Part shown: positions 10,240 through 22,019 of the stretch, in pieces
How positions within the stretch are numbered: the stretch's first letter is position 1
How the letters are laid out: the number at the start of each line of letters is the position of its first letter
DNA from: Undaria pinnatifida
Taxonomy: Eukaryota > Sar > Phaeophyceae > Laminariales > Alariaceae
NCBI GenBank assembly: GCA_012845835.1
Contig: JABAKD010000002.1
Coordinates: 1,364,001-1,428,000 of the forward strand
DNA: 64,000 bases
Reading direction: 5' to 3'
The notes under the pieces: model-generated
The model's database searches: none
What the model was told of the DNA's origin: nothing
The model's input: only the letters and a program-made list of their open reading frames with translations
Made by a program: the position numbers and the translations under genes

Positions 10240-12030
10240 GGCACTTTCGTGTATTTGGTGTATTTGTATTCAACCATTTCCCCTCAGTTCTAAAGAGATG
10301 AGAAAAAAGGGTTACTGCCGAAAGCATAACTTTTCATCCTGGTCGTTGAAAAAGATCACGGTATTGTTTGGTGTATTAGCGGTCTATACTACTACCTGGT
10401 ACGTGGTCGTGGTTGTACATTTGTTTTGGTTGGCCGGGACATGTACACATGTGATCGTATACGTATGCATCCGTGCTTCATTTTTTTTGTTGCAACAACG
10501 AGAGGTGATAAATAGTGTGTTTTCGTTTTTAACACACAACTGAATCTTTAACCCAGCCTGGTGTTGTGCCTCCATTAATACATTGTAGTACCAGGTACGA
10601 GAATAATCATAGTTTACTGAGTTGAATCGACACACGGCGCGTATGAAAATACGTGGAAGTGTGGTGAGCTAAGGCTTTATTTTTCCCCATCCATCGGAGG
10701 ATAAAAAAATAAAATAAAATAAAAAATTGACGTTTTTTCTGGGCAGTAGTGGATGATAGGATTGTGTTCACCCTCCTCCCCCCCCCAATGCCACACATGA
10801 CCGAGTGGTCAGGGGGGGACGGTAGGTAGATATGAGGCTTATACTATCAACCGGTGATCACACGTCATGTGCGAACGAACGCACAGCAGTAGTATACGAG
10901 CAAATATTTGTTGTTCTTGGGTAGCGTTTGACAAAGAAACTCAATATTTCTATCTTTGAGCTGGTGAGGCGGAAAGATATATCGGTCGTCCACGGGACAT
11001 ATTCATTTCAGCTCGCGGAGACCTCACCACCGCCGCAGTCTTGCGATGAACTCCTGGTGATATGAATTGGAGGTCTAGTTGGCAGGATGCTTTATTTATT
11101 TTAACAGGGAGAGTAGGTAGGTATGATGAATGCTGGCTTCCATAGTTGAAGGAGCACATGTCCTAATCAAAGTGTCTTGTGATACCAACACGTGTTGACA
11201 GCTGGATATGGACTAAAAAACCGGAGCGGAACTGGATGGACAAAATGTGTTTTGACTCCGAAGCAGGAGAGTTGTATCTTAGCTAATATTTTGGGTCATG
11301 AAATAGTAGTTGAAGGCGATGCTCTAATTTTTTTGTTTGAGTATGAGGATGGTACTTTGGGGTTTGCACGAATGTAGGATGCCGTGAGCATTATCGTCAC
11401 AGTTTGTCACGAGCAGGCGGGATGTAGAATTGACTATTTGCTCGTATTAATGTCCGAGAATCAAACTCGGGTCTGCGTTGATACTATTAGTTATACTACT
11501 TTTAATTTTGCCTGGGGCATGCTGAAAACAGGATTATTATATATTTTTTATACATTCCCACCGGAAAGTTGCTTGATCGAAGGATTGGAAGCATATTAAT
11601 TTGGGTAGCAGAGTATAGACTAGGTTGTTTTCGGGTAGTGGAAGACGACATTTGATACCCGGTATTTTTTTTTTATTTCAGCGTAAAAGTGGGTTGGTCG
11701 AAGGCTTGGGAATATGACAATTTGAGGTAAAATATTGGTGTTTTCGTGGTAATCTTAGGCTTGATTTATTGAACCACAATCGAGAGTTTTTCTTTCTGGT
11801 CTTACACGGACTACTTGTAGTCATACTTCACTCTTGATCGCCCATACTCTTATCAGCGATTTCCGTTACGACTACTGCCGTTCAATTCCGCTAGCTACGG
11901 CGTTGGATATCAACATTCAGGTTTTTGGAGCAGAGACAGAATTGGTTTGGAATTGACATTGGATATTTGAGTCATGTACTTTGTTTCAATAATCAAGGTT
12001 CCGTATGATAGGCTTTGTTTCAACGTTATC
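10240..12030. other. No recognised gene
   Basis: Short open frames (11192-11377 and 11384-11599, plus) have no recognisable domain. Bases 10640-10700 (ATACGTGGAAGTGTGGTGAG and the following TTTTTCCCCATCC) reappear inverted at about 38650-38715, an unclassified short dispersed repeat. Nothing else was recognised. Confidence 0.4.
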
Positions 12031-12039
12031 ATGACGTGC

Positions 12040-12400
12040 ACACAGGCCGGGGGAATGATGGTTTATGCCTGCACGCAAGTCTGATGTATGATGTGTATGA
12101 CTGCAAAGAATATACAGAGAGAGATGGTAGTCTAATAGTAGAACTACTGATATGATTGGCGGTCCTAATCTTCGATATATGTTCGAGTGAGCACCCTCTG
12201 ACGCAGTGTACTAGTACTACTGCTGTTGCTCAGTTCACTATTTTCGTTCTCTTCGGGTGTGCATGTTTAGCGTGGCCTCCGGGACTCCGGTGATTTATCT
12301 TCTATCTTCTTATCTTCTCCGCATCATGGTCCCTCGTCGGGTACCGAGAGCAATCTCCCCGTGAGCCACCCTACGCCGGGCATACAGATTGTCGATTACG
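12040..12400 (+). repeat. Dispersed repeat R2, copy 2
   Basis: It matches the copy at 6.5-7.0 kb in order and strand, including GTTCTCTTCGGGTGTGCATG and TCGGGTACCGAGAGCAATCT, but without the R1 insertion. It therefore shows the uninterrupted state. Confidence 0.75.
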
Positions 12401-12596
12401 CCGCACTCCTGCTACTGCTGCCGTGCTGCTGCTGAGGGTAGTTGGTTAGCCGGCCATATTTATACGAACAATACAGCAAAGAAACAAAATTGGTAGAAGT
12501 TTGAAAAACAAAAAAAATTACAAATAAATTGGGGTGTTCCAAGTGACCTGCTCGTCTCAGGGGGGCGGAACGCAATCCCTTACCAAACAGAGCCAG

Positions 12597-12740
12597 CTAA
12601 ACGATGTCTAATGCGTTGAACTCCTCCCCGGAGCTCGGCCGAAATGCAGACATTTCTTCATAAGGCTCCCATGGCAGGCGAAATTCGCCCCGCGTCCAAA
12701 AGTGCGAGAAGAATCGCTCGGCCGCCGGAGATGAGCTAGC
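12597..12740 (-). pseudogene. Exon-like coding fragment of an unknown protein
   Basis: On the minus strand a frame of about 46 codons reads as ordinary protein (AERFFSHFWTRGEFRLPWEP, ending ...SGEEFNALDIV and TAG at 12599-12597). It is preceded by a T-rich tract ending TTGGCTAG (about 12748-12741), which could be a 3' splice site, so it may be the last exon of a gene or its relic. No upstream exon was found and no family recognised. Confidence 0.3.
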
Positions 12741-13089
12741 CAAAAAAATGAACATCATATTGATATGCTTTTCAATTACAGCAACGTGCCATTACCGCAA
12801 GGTGATCTGGCCATTAGCCATTGGCCATGCAATGAACCGTACTGAACACGCGGGCATATCGAAAGATGCATTCCAGCACACCGGACTATTTGCAGCATGG
12901 GGAATGAAAAAAGGGACACATGGAAAACCGTAGAATAAGGAAAAATACAAGACGTAGCAAGCTAGTCGAAACAAGGGAGGAAACAGGACGGCACGAGTGC
13001 TTAGCCTCGAATTCAACTATATTCGTATTTATTTACAAAGTTGGTTCTGAAGCTAGAATCTCACGTGGGTCATAGTTTTCAGTTTATTT

Positions 13090-14274
13090 GAGTTTTGCGA
13101 AACACGTTGGAATATACTTTCTCTCCGATAAACAACGCGAGTTCCCTTCCCATCATTGTTTTGGTTTGTTTGCGTTGGAAGTAAAACAAATCCTGCAGGC
13201 GACGCCTCGATAATTGTGGGGGAAAGTGGGGATGCGCGGCAGCAAGACAAAACATAACATGAACGATGAAGCACACAAAAAAAAACAGAATGACAGCGTG
13301 CATGTATCGACCACACAAAAAAAAACAGAATGACAGCGTGCATGTATCGACCGCAGTCATGCAACGGCGGCGGCAGGGCAAATCGTAAGGCCGCCGCTGC
13401 TATCCCACCACAGCAAGCACCAGCACAGCTAGTGGCAGGTCGCGGCACAATCCGCTTCAGCAACAAACACAAGTAACACCAGCACCACCAGCACCAAGAT
13501 TAGCAACGGGTTCTATTTTTTTTCGCCCCGCAATATTGGAATAATCTTTGTACGAGCCTTCTTCTCGTCGTGTGCTGTAGCTGCTGCGGCTGCCGACGGA
13601 GCTGCTGCTTGCTGCTTAACTCAGCGGACGCACACCACTGAATCAGCGAGCACCGCTCCGAGCACAACCGGCGCTCGACACTTACACCGTGGCGGCCTCA
13701 CACCGCGCCGCGGAGGCTGCAATCTTGATGTTGCTGGTGCTGGTGCTCGTTTCGCGGTGTGGTGGAATTGAAATGATACACAAGCTGTCCTGTTGTCACG
13801 GCCCATGACATCAGCATTGCGGTACGAGCACGAGTGCGAGCAGCTATTTCGTAACGACGCATTCTCCACGATACAAATTACGCGAGAAAACACCGCCGCA
13901 GCAGCGCGGCGCCGGGCGGCTCACCGGGACACCTCACCACCGCTTATCTGCGTAGTGCTCTAGCTACCCGCCTCGAGTCTGTGAGCTCTCAGCGGTTATT
14001 ATGCTCTGTCGATCCAGCAAAAGTAGCGGGCAAATGATGGTGCGTGGCAGGAAGGTAAGAAATATGTTCCAGAGCTAGTTATTGAAGCTGCGTCGGATAT
14101 ATGCTTGGTTCGTTTAGGCCAGTGAAACAGAGTATGAAAGTACCGCAGATTTCATTCAAAATCCTACATTGATGGAGTAAGTTTCTGCCGTTTTATTGTA
14201 TTAGTACTGTATATCCTACCTTCGCGAGAATTTTTTTAATGAGTTTATGCGAAGAACAATCCTTGCAAACACTC
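13090..14274. mobile_element. TIR DNA element family, copy A, about 1.18 kb
   Basis: The left end reads GAGTTTTGCGAAACACGTT. The right end (14261-14276) reads TTGCAAACACTC followed by TA, the complement of the TIR seen intact in copy B (60598-61758). Internal blocks are shared in the same order: AATCCTGCAGGCGACGCCTC (about 13185-13205, versus 60700-60722) and TAGGCCAGTGAAACAGAG (about 14116-14133, versus 61596). No transposase-like frame was found. The left TA is not preserved. Copy B defines the family better. Confidence 0.6.
13272..13352 (+). repeat. 40-bp perfect tandem duplication
   Basis: The block CAGAATGACAGCGTGCATGT, with its leading A-run, occurs twice at exactly 40 bp spacing inside TIR element copy A. 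Copy B lacks it, so it arose after the copies separated. Confidence 0.9.
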
Positions 14275-14589
14275 TATTTACAAAAACGAGAAGTGAAAGG
14301 TTCAATTGTTGAGAGCGCTGATTAATAGCAGCGTGGTGGGGTAGCCGCAGTTTGCCGCGAGTCAACGAGGGAAGAGGGGACATGAGTCTTGTCGAGATCA
14401 GATCGAACGCGCGTACCGTCGTAGGTTGTGCCGAGGGGGGGGATAGTATCCTGTTTAAGGACCCAGAATCTGAGTTACGTATGAAGAGGGAGAACGAGAA
14501 AGGAAAGTGCGAAGATAAATTGGCTACATCCACCTTATTGTTAATCTTTGAAATATTGGGCATCTGACTAGCACGCAACGTACAATTTT

Positions 14590-14960
14590 GTTTTCATCGC
14601 GTCCACACCGCTGTTTCCTTCCCGCCCCCACAACTCACACCCCTCCCCCGCCGCCCCACCCAAAATCATAACCCGTCAGAGTTATGAATACACTACCCGA
14701 TACGTGATGTAAACCATCTTCTTTTCGAGCCATCCATGTAGTGTATCTCTGACTCATTCCCATTTTTCCCACACTAGAAATATCCTCCTCCCCGCCCCCC
14801 CTTTTCCGCCACCCCCATGATCGCCTAGAAATCACGAGTACACTAACGTCCTATACCTTTACGCGAATTTAAACGTTGGAAATCCCCCCCTCTCCCCATT
14901 TTATTTCGGCCCCCCCAAACTAATCCCCCCACCCATCCCTCACCGGTTATACCACTACTA
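14590..14960 (+). repeat. C-rich R1-associated module
   Basis: The order CGCCCCACCCAAAATCATAA, GTCAGAGTTATGAATACAC, CTTTTCGAGCCATCCATG and C-rich runs matches the modules in the 23.6-24.3 kb cluster. It lies just upstream of tandem R1 copies. Confidence 0.6.
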
Positions 14961-15004
14961 CAGCGTACAATAAATGAAGATCGACTCTCCAGTTGTTTGA
15001 TAGA

Positions 15005-15545
15005 AGATTTCGTCGAAACTGATACTACTTGGAAGCTGTGCGTGATGCTCCGATCGCGCTTATTACTGGGTGTGTGTCCTCTTCAAGGACATAGGTCGGC
15101 GACTCCTGTTGGAGCTACAATGTAGCTTGCACGGGGATCATCGAAGTGATGTAAAGAATCTGTTCACGGAAACAATAAAACCCGTTTTTGCGGGGTACAA
15201 GATATGATGGCTGTGGAAGGGATGCATAAGGTTATGAAGTACTAACTGTAAGTCGAACTCGTAACCGTTAAGGGGAGGGCGGGGTTTTCGTGGGGGCAAA
15301 TAAATATGTGCGCGGAAACCGTGAAACCAGTGTTTTTGAGGGGGAGAAAATCTGACTACTGTGGAAGGGATGGATCAGTTTATTTACAAAAAAATTAATA
15401 CACTCCAGCTGTGAGATCGAATATTTTGTCGAAACTCGTCTTTGCAAGCTGTGTGTGATACTCCGATCGCCTGTATTTTATCATGCATACCGTGGTATCT
15501 GGTAAGTCGCATAACCGGTAAGGGGAGGCCGGGAATTTTGTCCCA
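15005..15545 (+). repeat. R1 dispersed repeat, two copies in tandem
   Basis: A first copy starts at about 15005 (GAAGCTGTGCGTGATGCTCC, then AGGTCGGCGACTCC, then GGGAGGGCGG at about 15275). A second R1 start, ACACTCCAGCTGTGAGATCG, follows at about 15398-15480, then a second GGGGAGGCCGG. Both are in plus orientation. Confidence 0.75.
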
Positions 15546-15549
15546 GGGG

Positions 15550-17585
15550 TCGGTGGTTGAAACTGAGGGGGGGGGGGCATTTCAACAGTTTCAAGTCGGT
15601 TAAACATTTAGGTGATTACTATACGCGTGGTGGTATGCCAAGTCTAAGCGATGGTGGGGGTGTCTGGGAAGGAGGGAGAGGGGGGAAGAATCAGTTTGAA
15701 TTTGAAGACCATGTAAATAAATTAGTGCTGCCGTATAGATGAGTCGAAATTTAAAGAGGCAATGTCACCTGTCCGAAAGTGTTTATCACTGTGCCTGGGG
15801 CGGCGGGGGAGGAGGAGGGGAGGGGGGGGGGGGTACTCATTTGTTGCTTGCCTTAGTGATTTGACCATTCATTGCTCACGCATCCCTTCCGAGACGGAGC
15901 ACTGTTGTTACTCTTAATAGAAACACCTCCAACCTTTGGGCGCTCATTACACTTCTATATATTTCATAGAAACGGTTTGCTTATCCTATCCCTGTCCTAT
16001 TTCGTCGTCTGCGCAGATGCACACTACTGTATTTCTTAAGGACGCCCCCCCCCCCCCGCTAATCACAAGTCGGGAAGATGGATGCGATCCTAACACACCC
16101 GCACCTTGGCACTATGATTATTGTTGGCATTAATTTAGAAAAGTATCCTGCTGAAAGTGACGTAACCAAAGTAAGAAGAGTATGCAGAAGAAGCATGGAA
16201 GAGAACGCGAAGTTCACAAATGTATATCAACTAGAAGCAGTGCAGGTTACAGAAGCCTACTCGTAGAAGATACTAGCCTGCTCAAGCACGGCGAGTATTA
16301 CTACAGCAGTATCACCAGCAGAAGAACAAGAAGTTGGAACATACCCACTTGAAACAAGTAGTCACGCGAGAAAGTCGAAATGGCAACATAAAGAAAAACT
16401 GTTCCAGAAGATAGGTTGCCAGCGAAAATAATAATAGTTGATAGGGCTGTGGGGAGAAAAAACACAAAGACGGGCGAGCCGGGATACGATGGGATAACGA
16501 ATTCGAAAATCTACGAAAGTATTCAGAGGAAGTTCAGAAGAGGTACGTGCTGCTGTCTTTCTTTAGAGAAGTTTGGGGGGTAAAAGACTGAAAAAGAAAA
16601 ATAAAAATAGAAAGGAAAGGCTAGCGCTAAGAAACAAGGTGAGAGACGAGAAGCAGTTAGAGAGATACGGGAGATTGCCGAGGGAAGATATTATGATGAA
16701 GTCAAACGTATCTGCACCGCCCAATACTTCGCCAATATGCTGATCCTGTGATTTTGTGTAGGGGACCTGGATCTACCTGAAAGAAGAAGGAGATATGCAG
16801 GTAGTGGGGAGGAGGAAGACATGGCTACAAATATGTGACGGTGTGGCTATACAGTAAAGAGTAGGACTCACATACATAGTAGGATATTGTTAAACATCTA
16901 AAATAAGGAACTGGATGGCTTAGAGGGCGGGATGAAGAGATTAGACGTATGTGACACAGAATAGTTTGATATCTACGACTGGAGAGTGGCGGTAAGGCGA
17001 TCGCTATCCTAGGAGACAGATGGTGGCTGCAGACGGGGTATCCTACACTTTTTGTTGTGTTTTTCATAATGATTGGTTGAAAATACATGAATAATGTATA
17101 TCTCTCTTTTTTTGTCAGTGCGTTTTGTCAGTGTGTGTATGGGAGGCCAACGGAGGTAGGTGATTTTTGGTGGGGCGGCGGGGGAGGGGTGTATGCGTGG
17201 TTGTGGATGAGAGGTGAGGAGGGGTGAAGGAGGAAAATGATCTGCCCGGGTGTAGGATGCAGATGCCCAATATCTCAAACATAAGACTTCTGTTTCACGG
17301 ACAAAAACATGAAGAAGGGGAAGAAAATACCGGAATAAGGCCAGACGTCAGTGGGGAGGGAAACAAGCACCGGAAACAGGGAGCAAACAATAAAACAAAA
17401 ACGAAAAAAAAATATGGAGAACGACAGAACGCAATCAATTACCACCCACTACCCACTGACTGTCGCGTTCGCGCTCCCTCCATTGAACTCAGCGAAAACA
17501 AACAAAGCAGAAACCAGCACAGCAGTGCACTCGCCGTAGAGGGTTCAGGGCTATTGTGGTACAACACGCTCCAAATATAAGTCAA
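15550..17585. other. No recognised gene; G runs
   Basis: There are G-rich runs at 15570-15580 and 15790-15832 and a C run at 16040-16052. Open frames of 60-118 codons (16078-16266, 17224-17580) show no domain. Bases 16080-16740 are A/G-rich and carry scraps of charged, protein-like reading in several frames, possibly an old coding relic, but I cannot assign it. Confidence 0.35.
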
Positions 17586-17589
17586 ACTG

Positions 17590-18060
17590 GTACCTTGCAA
17601 CACGATCTACTACTTCGTTTCTGCATGCTCTAAAACAACAGGTGTATCAATACGGCTCTGGTCCCTCCCCCCCGTCCCCCCAGTTTCCTTTGCTAGCTGC
17701 TCTTGACGCACTCTGTTGTGGGGGGTTGCGACTTCTTCGTCGCCTCGCCCCTGTGCCATCTCGTATTGCAGCGATCCGCCGCGTCAACGATCACCGGTGC
17801 CAACTCCCACGCTACTTATCCGGCCTCAGCCATAGCACGGTCTCTACTCCCAACAGCAAAGGGGAGCTAACCGTGGACCCCTCGGTTGCTGCGAGTACCC
17901 TGATGTCGTCCGCCAGACACTGGACCAAGTTACTTTCTGGTCGCGGCCTCATCCCAGGTTCACCCCACCGTCCATCGTCCGGAACCTTACGTGATGGGTC
18001 AATCGCTGGTTGGTCGTCGGTTGTCCGGCTCCTGGAAAGAGGAGGCGTCGTTTGCGGATA
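17590..18060 (-). pseudogene. Diverged LINE ORF C-terminal fragment
   Basis: The plus strand here matches 59990-60240. CTCCCAACAGCAAAGGGGAG and GGACCCCTCGGTTGCTGC correspond to the GTCCCAACTCCAAAAACTAAGGGG and GATCCCTCAACAGTAGCT region of the 60-kb copy. Read on minus, both give EGST..SPL..GV.T.LW. The 60-kb copy continues into the ORF2-like C-terminal block. This copy does not clearly do so and is degraded. The C-rich spacer near 17665-17690 is low complexity. Confidence 0.45.
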
Positions 18061-18960
18061 GCCATCTCAACGCTCTCACAGCAGTGAGTCTTCTTGAGAG
18101 CCTTGGTGTACGAGATGCATGCGTTTGTCGGTGCAGTTGTGCTGTCGCCGCTGAAAGCCAATGACTCTATTGTGAATCTGCTATTTACCAAATATTTGCT
18201 CTAACGTGCCAGGCGAGTGTGTGGCCTCTCCCATGTGCAACTGTTCTTTCCACTCATGTGCAATGTAAATCCTGTATCTTCCACTCTTTGCCCGGTCTGG
18301 TCTTCGTCGTCTAGGTATATAACAAAGCCACGCACCCAGCGCCGCGATTGTCTTAGTGTTGCATGCACGAGAACAACGGTAATGACGTTGGTGTGGACAC
18401 TATATTAATACTTGTGTAGACTATATCTACAACACAAAAGGTACCAGTGAGTCCAACGACATAGGTCCGGGACAAAGAATGTCGTTTGCAGGTCTGCCAG
18501 TTGTCCTCGGAGAGTACTCACTTTCTTAGCCTTTACGAGGGACATAGCTTTATTAGTTTCCACCAGAGCCCCGGATGGCTTCCGAGATCGGAGGCATGTG
18601 CCTCCGATCTATATCCTGACTATTGTCCCGAATATAAAAGGTAAACCTTATTATACGAAACCCATCCAAATAAACTTAGTTCGGCTAATTACAGGCCTTT
18701 CAACGCCTGGTCATGGAACGCCAACCGCGCACTAAAAGCAAAATCAACAAGAACATTGCGCCCCAGCACGCCATATCCTGGGCAAGCAAATCCGAAACGT
18801 AGAACCGCTTGCTAACGGAATTATTGTTAGATCACAAAGAAAGTCTAATAAAACGAAAGCAGGCCTTCGGAAGAAAGAGGGAAACAGAAGGGAATGACGA
18901 CAAAACGAGTAACGAAAGCAAACAGGCTGCGAGTCGTAACTATCCTTCGTGGCATAAACG
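18061..18960. other. No recognised gene; 26-bp palindrome
   Basis: Arms of 12 bp, AGATCGGAGGCA and TGCCTCCGATCT, flank a TG at 18585-18610. No coding or RNA feature is recognised around it. Confidence 0.4.
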
Positions 18961-18965
18961 TCCTT

Positions 18966-19275
18966 CAAAACTCCGCCCTCCCCTCACCGGGTATTCGACA
19001 TACAGGATTACCTTGATACACTGGTGCATTTCCTTCCACAGCTGTCAGATTTTGTCCCTCTCAGGAACGGGTTTTATAGTTTCCGCGCACAGACTGCCTA
19101 ACAACACCCTGTTGACCCTGATAGCCACTCTGTAGTTGCAAGGGGAGTCGCCGACCTATATCCTTAATGAGGACACACAACCCGTAATACGCGCGATCGG
19201 AGTATCACACACAGCTTGCAAATATGAGTTTCGACAAAATCTTCGATCTTACAGCTGGAGTGTATTTTCATGTTT
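18966..19275 (-). repeat. R1 dispersed repeat, near full length
   Basis: From plus 18966 it reads AAAACTCCGCCCTCCCCTCA, TTCCACAGCTGTCAGATTTT, GGTTTTATAGTTTCCGCGCA, GTTGACCCTGATAGC, GGGGAGTCGCCGACCTATAT, CGCGCGATCGGAGTATC and GATCTTACAGCTGGAGTG. The same order is found at 24.7 and 36.6 kb, and complemented at 21.0 kb. The unit is about 310 bp. No coding frame is conserved. Confidence 0.85.
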
Positions 19276-19509
19276 TCAATAAACGTAGGCTGTGGGCTTC
19301 TTCTCGACACACACGGTCGCCCGAGGGTAGTCCAGTAGACTACACATTTCGTCCGCTTGACTCTGCAGAGAAAGAATCACACATTTCCTCGTCAGCCCCC
19401 CACGGGTTATTGCTCGTAGAAAAGCGTAATGGTCCCCTGAGACGAGGCCTGGGATGTGTGATCCTGTACTGGCAGTAGGGGGCTTCCGCTACTACTGGCA
19501 TGCGCCACC

Positions 19510-19730
19510 ATTGTTGTTGTTGTCGTTGTTGTTGTTGCTTTTGTTGTTGTTGTCGTTGTTGTAGTTGTTGTTGTTGTTGTTGTTGCTGTTGTTGTTGTTG
19601 TTGTTGTTGATGTTGATGTTGTTGTTCTCACATCAAATCGTATAATCAAATCGTTGGTCACGGGACAGGCCCCGGTCGCTCTGGAGGAGCTGAGGAATAC
19701 CCGAGGAAAAAATCACAAACCAACACCAGT
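19510..19730 (-). mobile_element. LINE-type 3' end with (GTT)n tail
   Basis: A run of GTT repeats with scattered changes (about 19517-19625) leads into TTCTCACATCAAATCGTATAATCAA and GTCACGGGACAGGC, matching the tails at 8.74 and 20.95 kb. On the minus strand this is a LINE 3' end with an (AAC)n tail. It abuts a LINE ORF terminus in the opposite orientation. The poly-Thr open frame over it is an artefact. Confidence 0.6.
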
Positions 19731-19732
19731 GA

Positions 19733-20225
19733 GTGGTACAGGCACGCGCATCGGCGAATGGGGGAGGAGCGTTTGCCACAGAGGGTGATGTTTGGGGAGT
19801 TTGTTGGGGGTAAGGGCTACTCAGGGGGGCAAGAGAAACACTGGATGGATCATCTGAAGGAGTGCGGTCTTTGGATTGTAATTCGAAGGATGACGGAAGG
19901 CTGCTCAGAAGGCTCGCAGATGGTTTCGAAAGTAGAGGAGGGAGCCGAGTTGTTCATGCGGAATTGGCATGAAACGGAGAGACGCAAAGCTGCAGAGCGA
20001 CGCGCAAAGACTGCGGCAGCGCCATCCACCGTTGGCATCTCTAAGCGGCCGGGGGGAGGGGGACGGGGGGGGGGGCGGGGAGGGCACTGGGGGAAGGGGG
20101 GAGGGGGAAAAGGGAGGAAGGGGGGACGGGGGAAAGGGGGAGCGTCATGCCCAAGAGACTGGAGTCTGGGTTTGGCCATCATCGTAATGAAAGTTGTGGG
20201 CCTTCTAATCGACGTCACAAGATAG
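19733..20225 (+). pseudogene. LINE ORF2 C-terminal remnant
   Basis: The frame opens with WYRHAHRRMGEERLPQRVMF, then GEFVGGKGYSGGQEKHWMDH. This is the RLP..V.FGEL..GK...GGQ..RW motif that ends many LINE ORF2 proteins after the reverse transcriptase domain. A frameshift lies in about 19850-19930: the expected WRKAAQKARRWFRK segment is in a different frame from what follows (VEEGAELFMRNWHE, then a basic helix). The protein ends in a Gly/Arg/Lys-rich tail. The endonuclease and RT domains are missing, so the copy is 5'-truncated. A relative lies at 60.2-59.9 kb on minus. Confidence 0.65.
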
Positions 20226-20970
20226 CGTAAGAACGTCCTGACTTCTTCGCCATGTTGCGTTCTCTCCCAGGTGCCATTGGATGATGGACGTGATACCCTC
20301 TGTTAGCCCAATGCCATCCTTAGCCAGTTCCTAGGGTCTGCTAGTATGGCATTTTCTTTTTCTTTTTCTTTTTCTTTTTCTTTTTCTTTTTCTTTTTCTT
20401 TTTCTTTTTCTTTTTCTTTTTCTTTTTCTTTTTCTTTTTTTTCTTTTTTTTTTTTTCTTCTTTTTCTCTTCTTTTTTTCCATGCCTTGCTTCCTCTTCTT
20501 GTCTTGTTTCTTCTTGCTTTTCTTGTCTTTTTCTCCCCTTTTCTTGCCTTTATCGTTTTGTTTCGTTTTCGTTTTCTTCTCTTTTCTTTCCTTTCCTTCA
20601 TCTTCTTTTCATTTCTTTGTTTCTTGTCTCTAATTGACTTACGCCTGTCGTGCGTATGCGTAGTGATAGGTACTACGTGGAATATATACGTGGTATTCTT
20701 CATTGTTCGGTGGCAATCGGAATAGTCGGTTTCTCCAGGCGTGAGTAATGAGACGTATGCACCGGCATGGACCTGGCACATCGTAGACTGACTCCCGCTT
20801 TCATATTTAAATGTTTCTGGTGGAGTCGTGAATTGCGTCAGCTGTGATGTATGCGTGTACCACCTTGGGTTGTGTGTATTCCCTGGGGTATTTCTCAGCT
20901 CCAGAGTGATTGGAGCCTGTCCTGTGACCACGGACTTGATTATGCGAGTTAATGTGAGAACAACAACATC
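20226..20970 (+). mobile_element. LINE-type 3' region with AAC tail
   Basis: It follows the ORF2 remnant and ends GAGTTAATGTGAGAACAACA, the same terminus as at 8.74 kb (complemented). It contains a long polypyrimidine tract (20346-20630). The junction GCATACGTCTCA / TTACTCACGCC (about 20737-20757, complement) is the empty site for the 0.92-kb insertion seen at 8977-9897. Confidence 0.6.
20352..20440 (+). repeat. (CTTTTT)n hexanucleotide microsatellite
   Basis: About 15 near-perfect hexamer units, followed by impure T-rich sequence to about 20630. Open frames of Phe-Ser or Lys across it come from the repeat. Confidence 0.95.
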
Positions 20971-20994
20971 GTATCGCAGAAATATTATATAACA

Positions 20995-21330
20995 TGAAAA
21001 TACACTCCGGATGTGAGATCGAACATTTTGTCGAAACTCATCTTTGCAAGCTGTGTGTGATACTCCGATCGCGCGTATTATGGGTTGTGTGTCCTCATTA
21101 GGGATATAGGTGGGCGACTCCCCTTGCAACTACAGTGTAGCTATCAGGGTCAACAAGGTGATGTTAGTCAGTCTGTGCGCGGAAACTCTAAAACTCGTTT
21201 CTGAGGGGGACGAAATCTGACAGCTAGCTGTGGAAGGAAATGCATCCGTTTATCTAGTGAATCATGTAAGTCGAATATCCAATGAAGGGAGGGCGGAGTT
21301 TTGAAGGACGTGGGGGCCCGGTTTTGATCA
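20995..21330 (+). repeat. R1 dispersed repeat, near full length
   Basis: It opens GAAAATACACTCCGGATGTG, then GATCGAACATTTTGTCGAAA, AGGTGGGCGACTCCCCTTGC, GGTCAACAAGGTGATGTTAG, and ends near GGGAGGGCGGAGTTTTG. A run of about 15 G (21358-21374) and the module ATAAATCCTGTAAGGGGACA follow, as in other copies in complement. Confidence 0.85.
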
Positions 21331-21590
21331 AACGGGAGCAGGGTTGGAGGGGGGGGAGGGGGGGGGGGGGGGGGACCCGGCGGGCAATTTGAGCGTGGAT
21401 GCTATAAATCCTGTAAGGGGACAAATGGTTTTGGGAAGAATATATGAATAAATAAGTAAAAAAAAAATGAAATATACCATACATTATTTCAAGCAGAATT
21501 TGATTGGCATTTCTAACCGTTTTACATCAGTGATGGCATCAGGGGGCACTTCGACAGGTGTATCGTACCTGGTATAGGTTTGTAACCTTA

Positions 21591-21898
21591 ACCGGTCGTC
21601 CCGGTGGCGTATCAGGTTATCTTCGAGCTTGGAATAGGTCAGTTTCGTGAGTTCAAGCCCCGCCGAGTACATACTCTTATAAATTCGTTAGGACTTTTTC
21701 TTGTGCACAAATTGACTTGCAGAAAGCGCGAGAGCGTGAGTTAGCAACACTCGATGAAATGTCGACGAGCAGTGGGATTGCTGAACTCTATGCGCGATAA
21801 AATTGAAGGCAGAAAGAAACCTGGGGGAAGAAGGGACGACACCTGTGACCACGGCTTGTCCAGGAGCTGGAAAGTAAAAGTGTGAGGAAAAAATAAAT
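21591..21898 (+). mobile_element. tRNA-derived SINE, copy 2
   Basis: Same unit and strand as 8202-8515. The A box TGGCGTATCAGG is at about 21606-21617. The B box GAGTTCAAGCCCC (about 21650-21662) differs by one base from copy 1. The body and the A-rich tail (21887-21898) follow. Shared blocks include GGACTTTTTCTTGTGCACAA and ACGAGCAGTGGGATTGCTGA. An upstream echo, CCTGGTATAGGT (about 21568), repeats part of the head and may mark an older fragment. Confidence 0.8.
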
Positions 21899-22019
21899 GA
21901 AAAATGAAAAAGTATACCGGCACTTTACAGAGCACCATTATTTTTTCATTTATCGGCTCATCCTTCTATTTTTGTCTTCGCATTTCTTCATGCGCCTTCT
22001 ATCTCCCCATTCTAAAGGC

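Noticed and set aside
19407-19661. Poly-threonine minus-strand frame
   Set aside because: It is a translation of the (GTT)n tail.
20341-21129. 262-codon minus-strand open frame with a long lysine run
   Set aside because: It is the (CTTTTT)n microsatellite and polypyrimidine tract read through LINE 3' sequence and an R1 start. No protein is implied.
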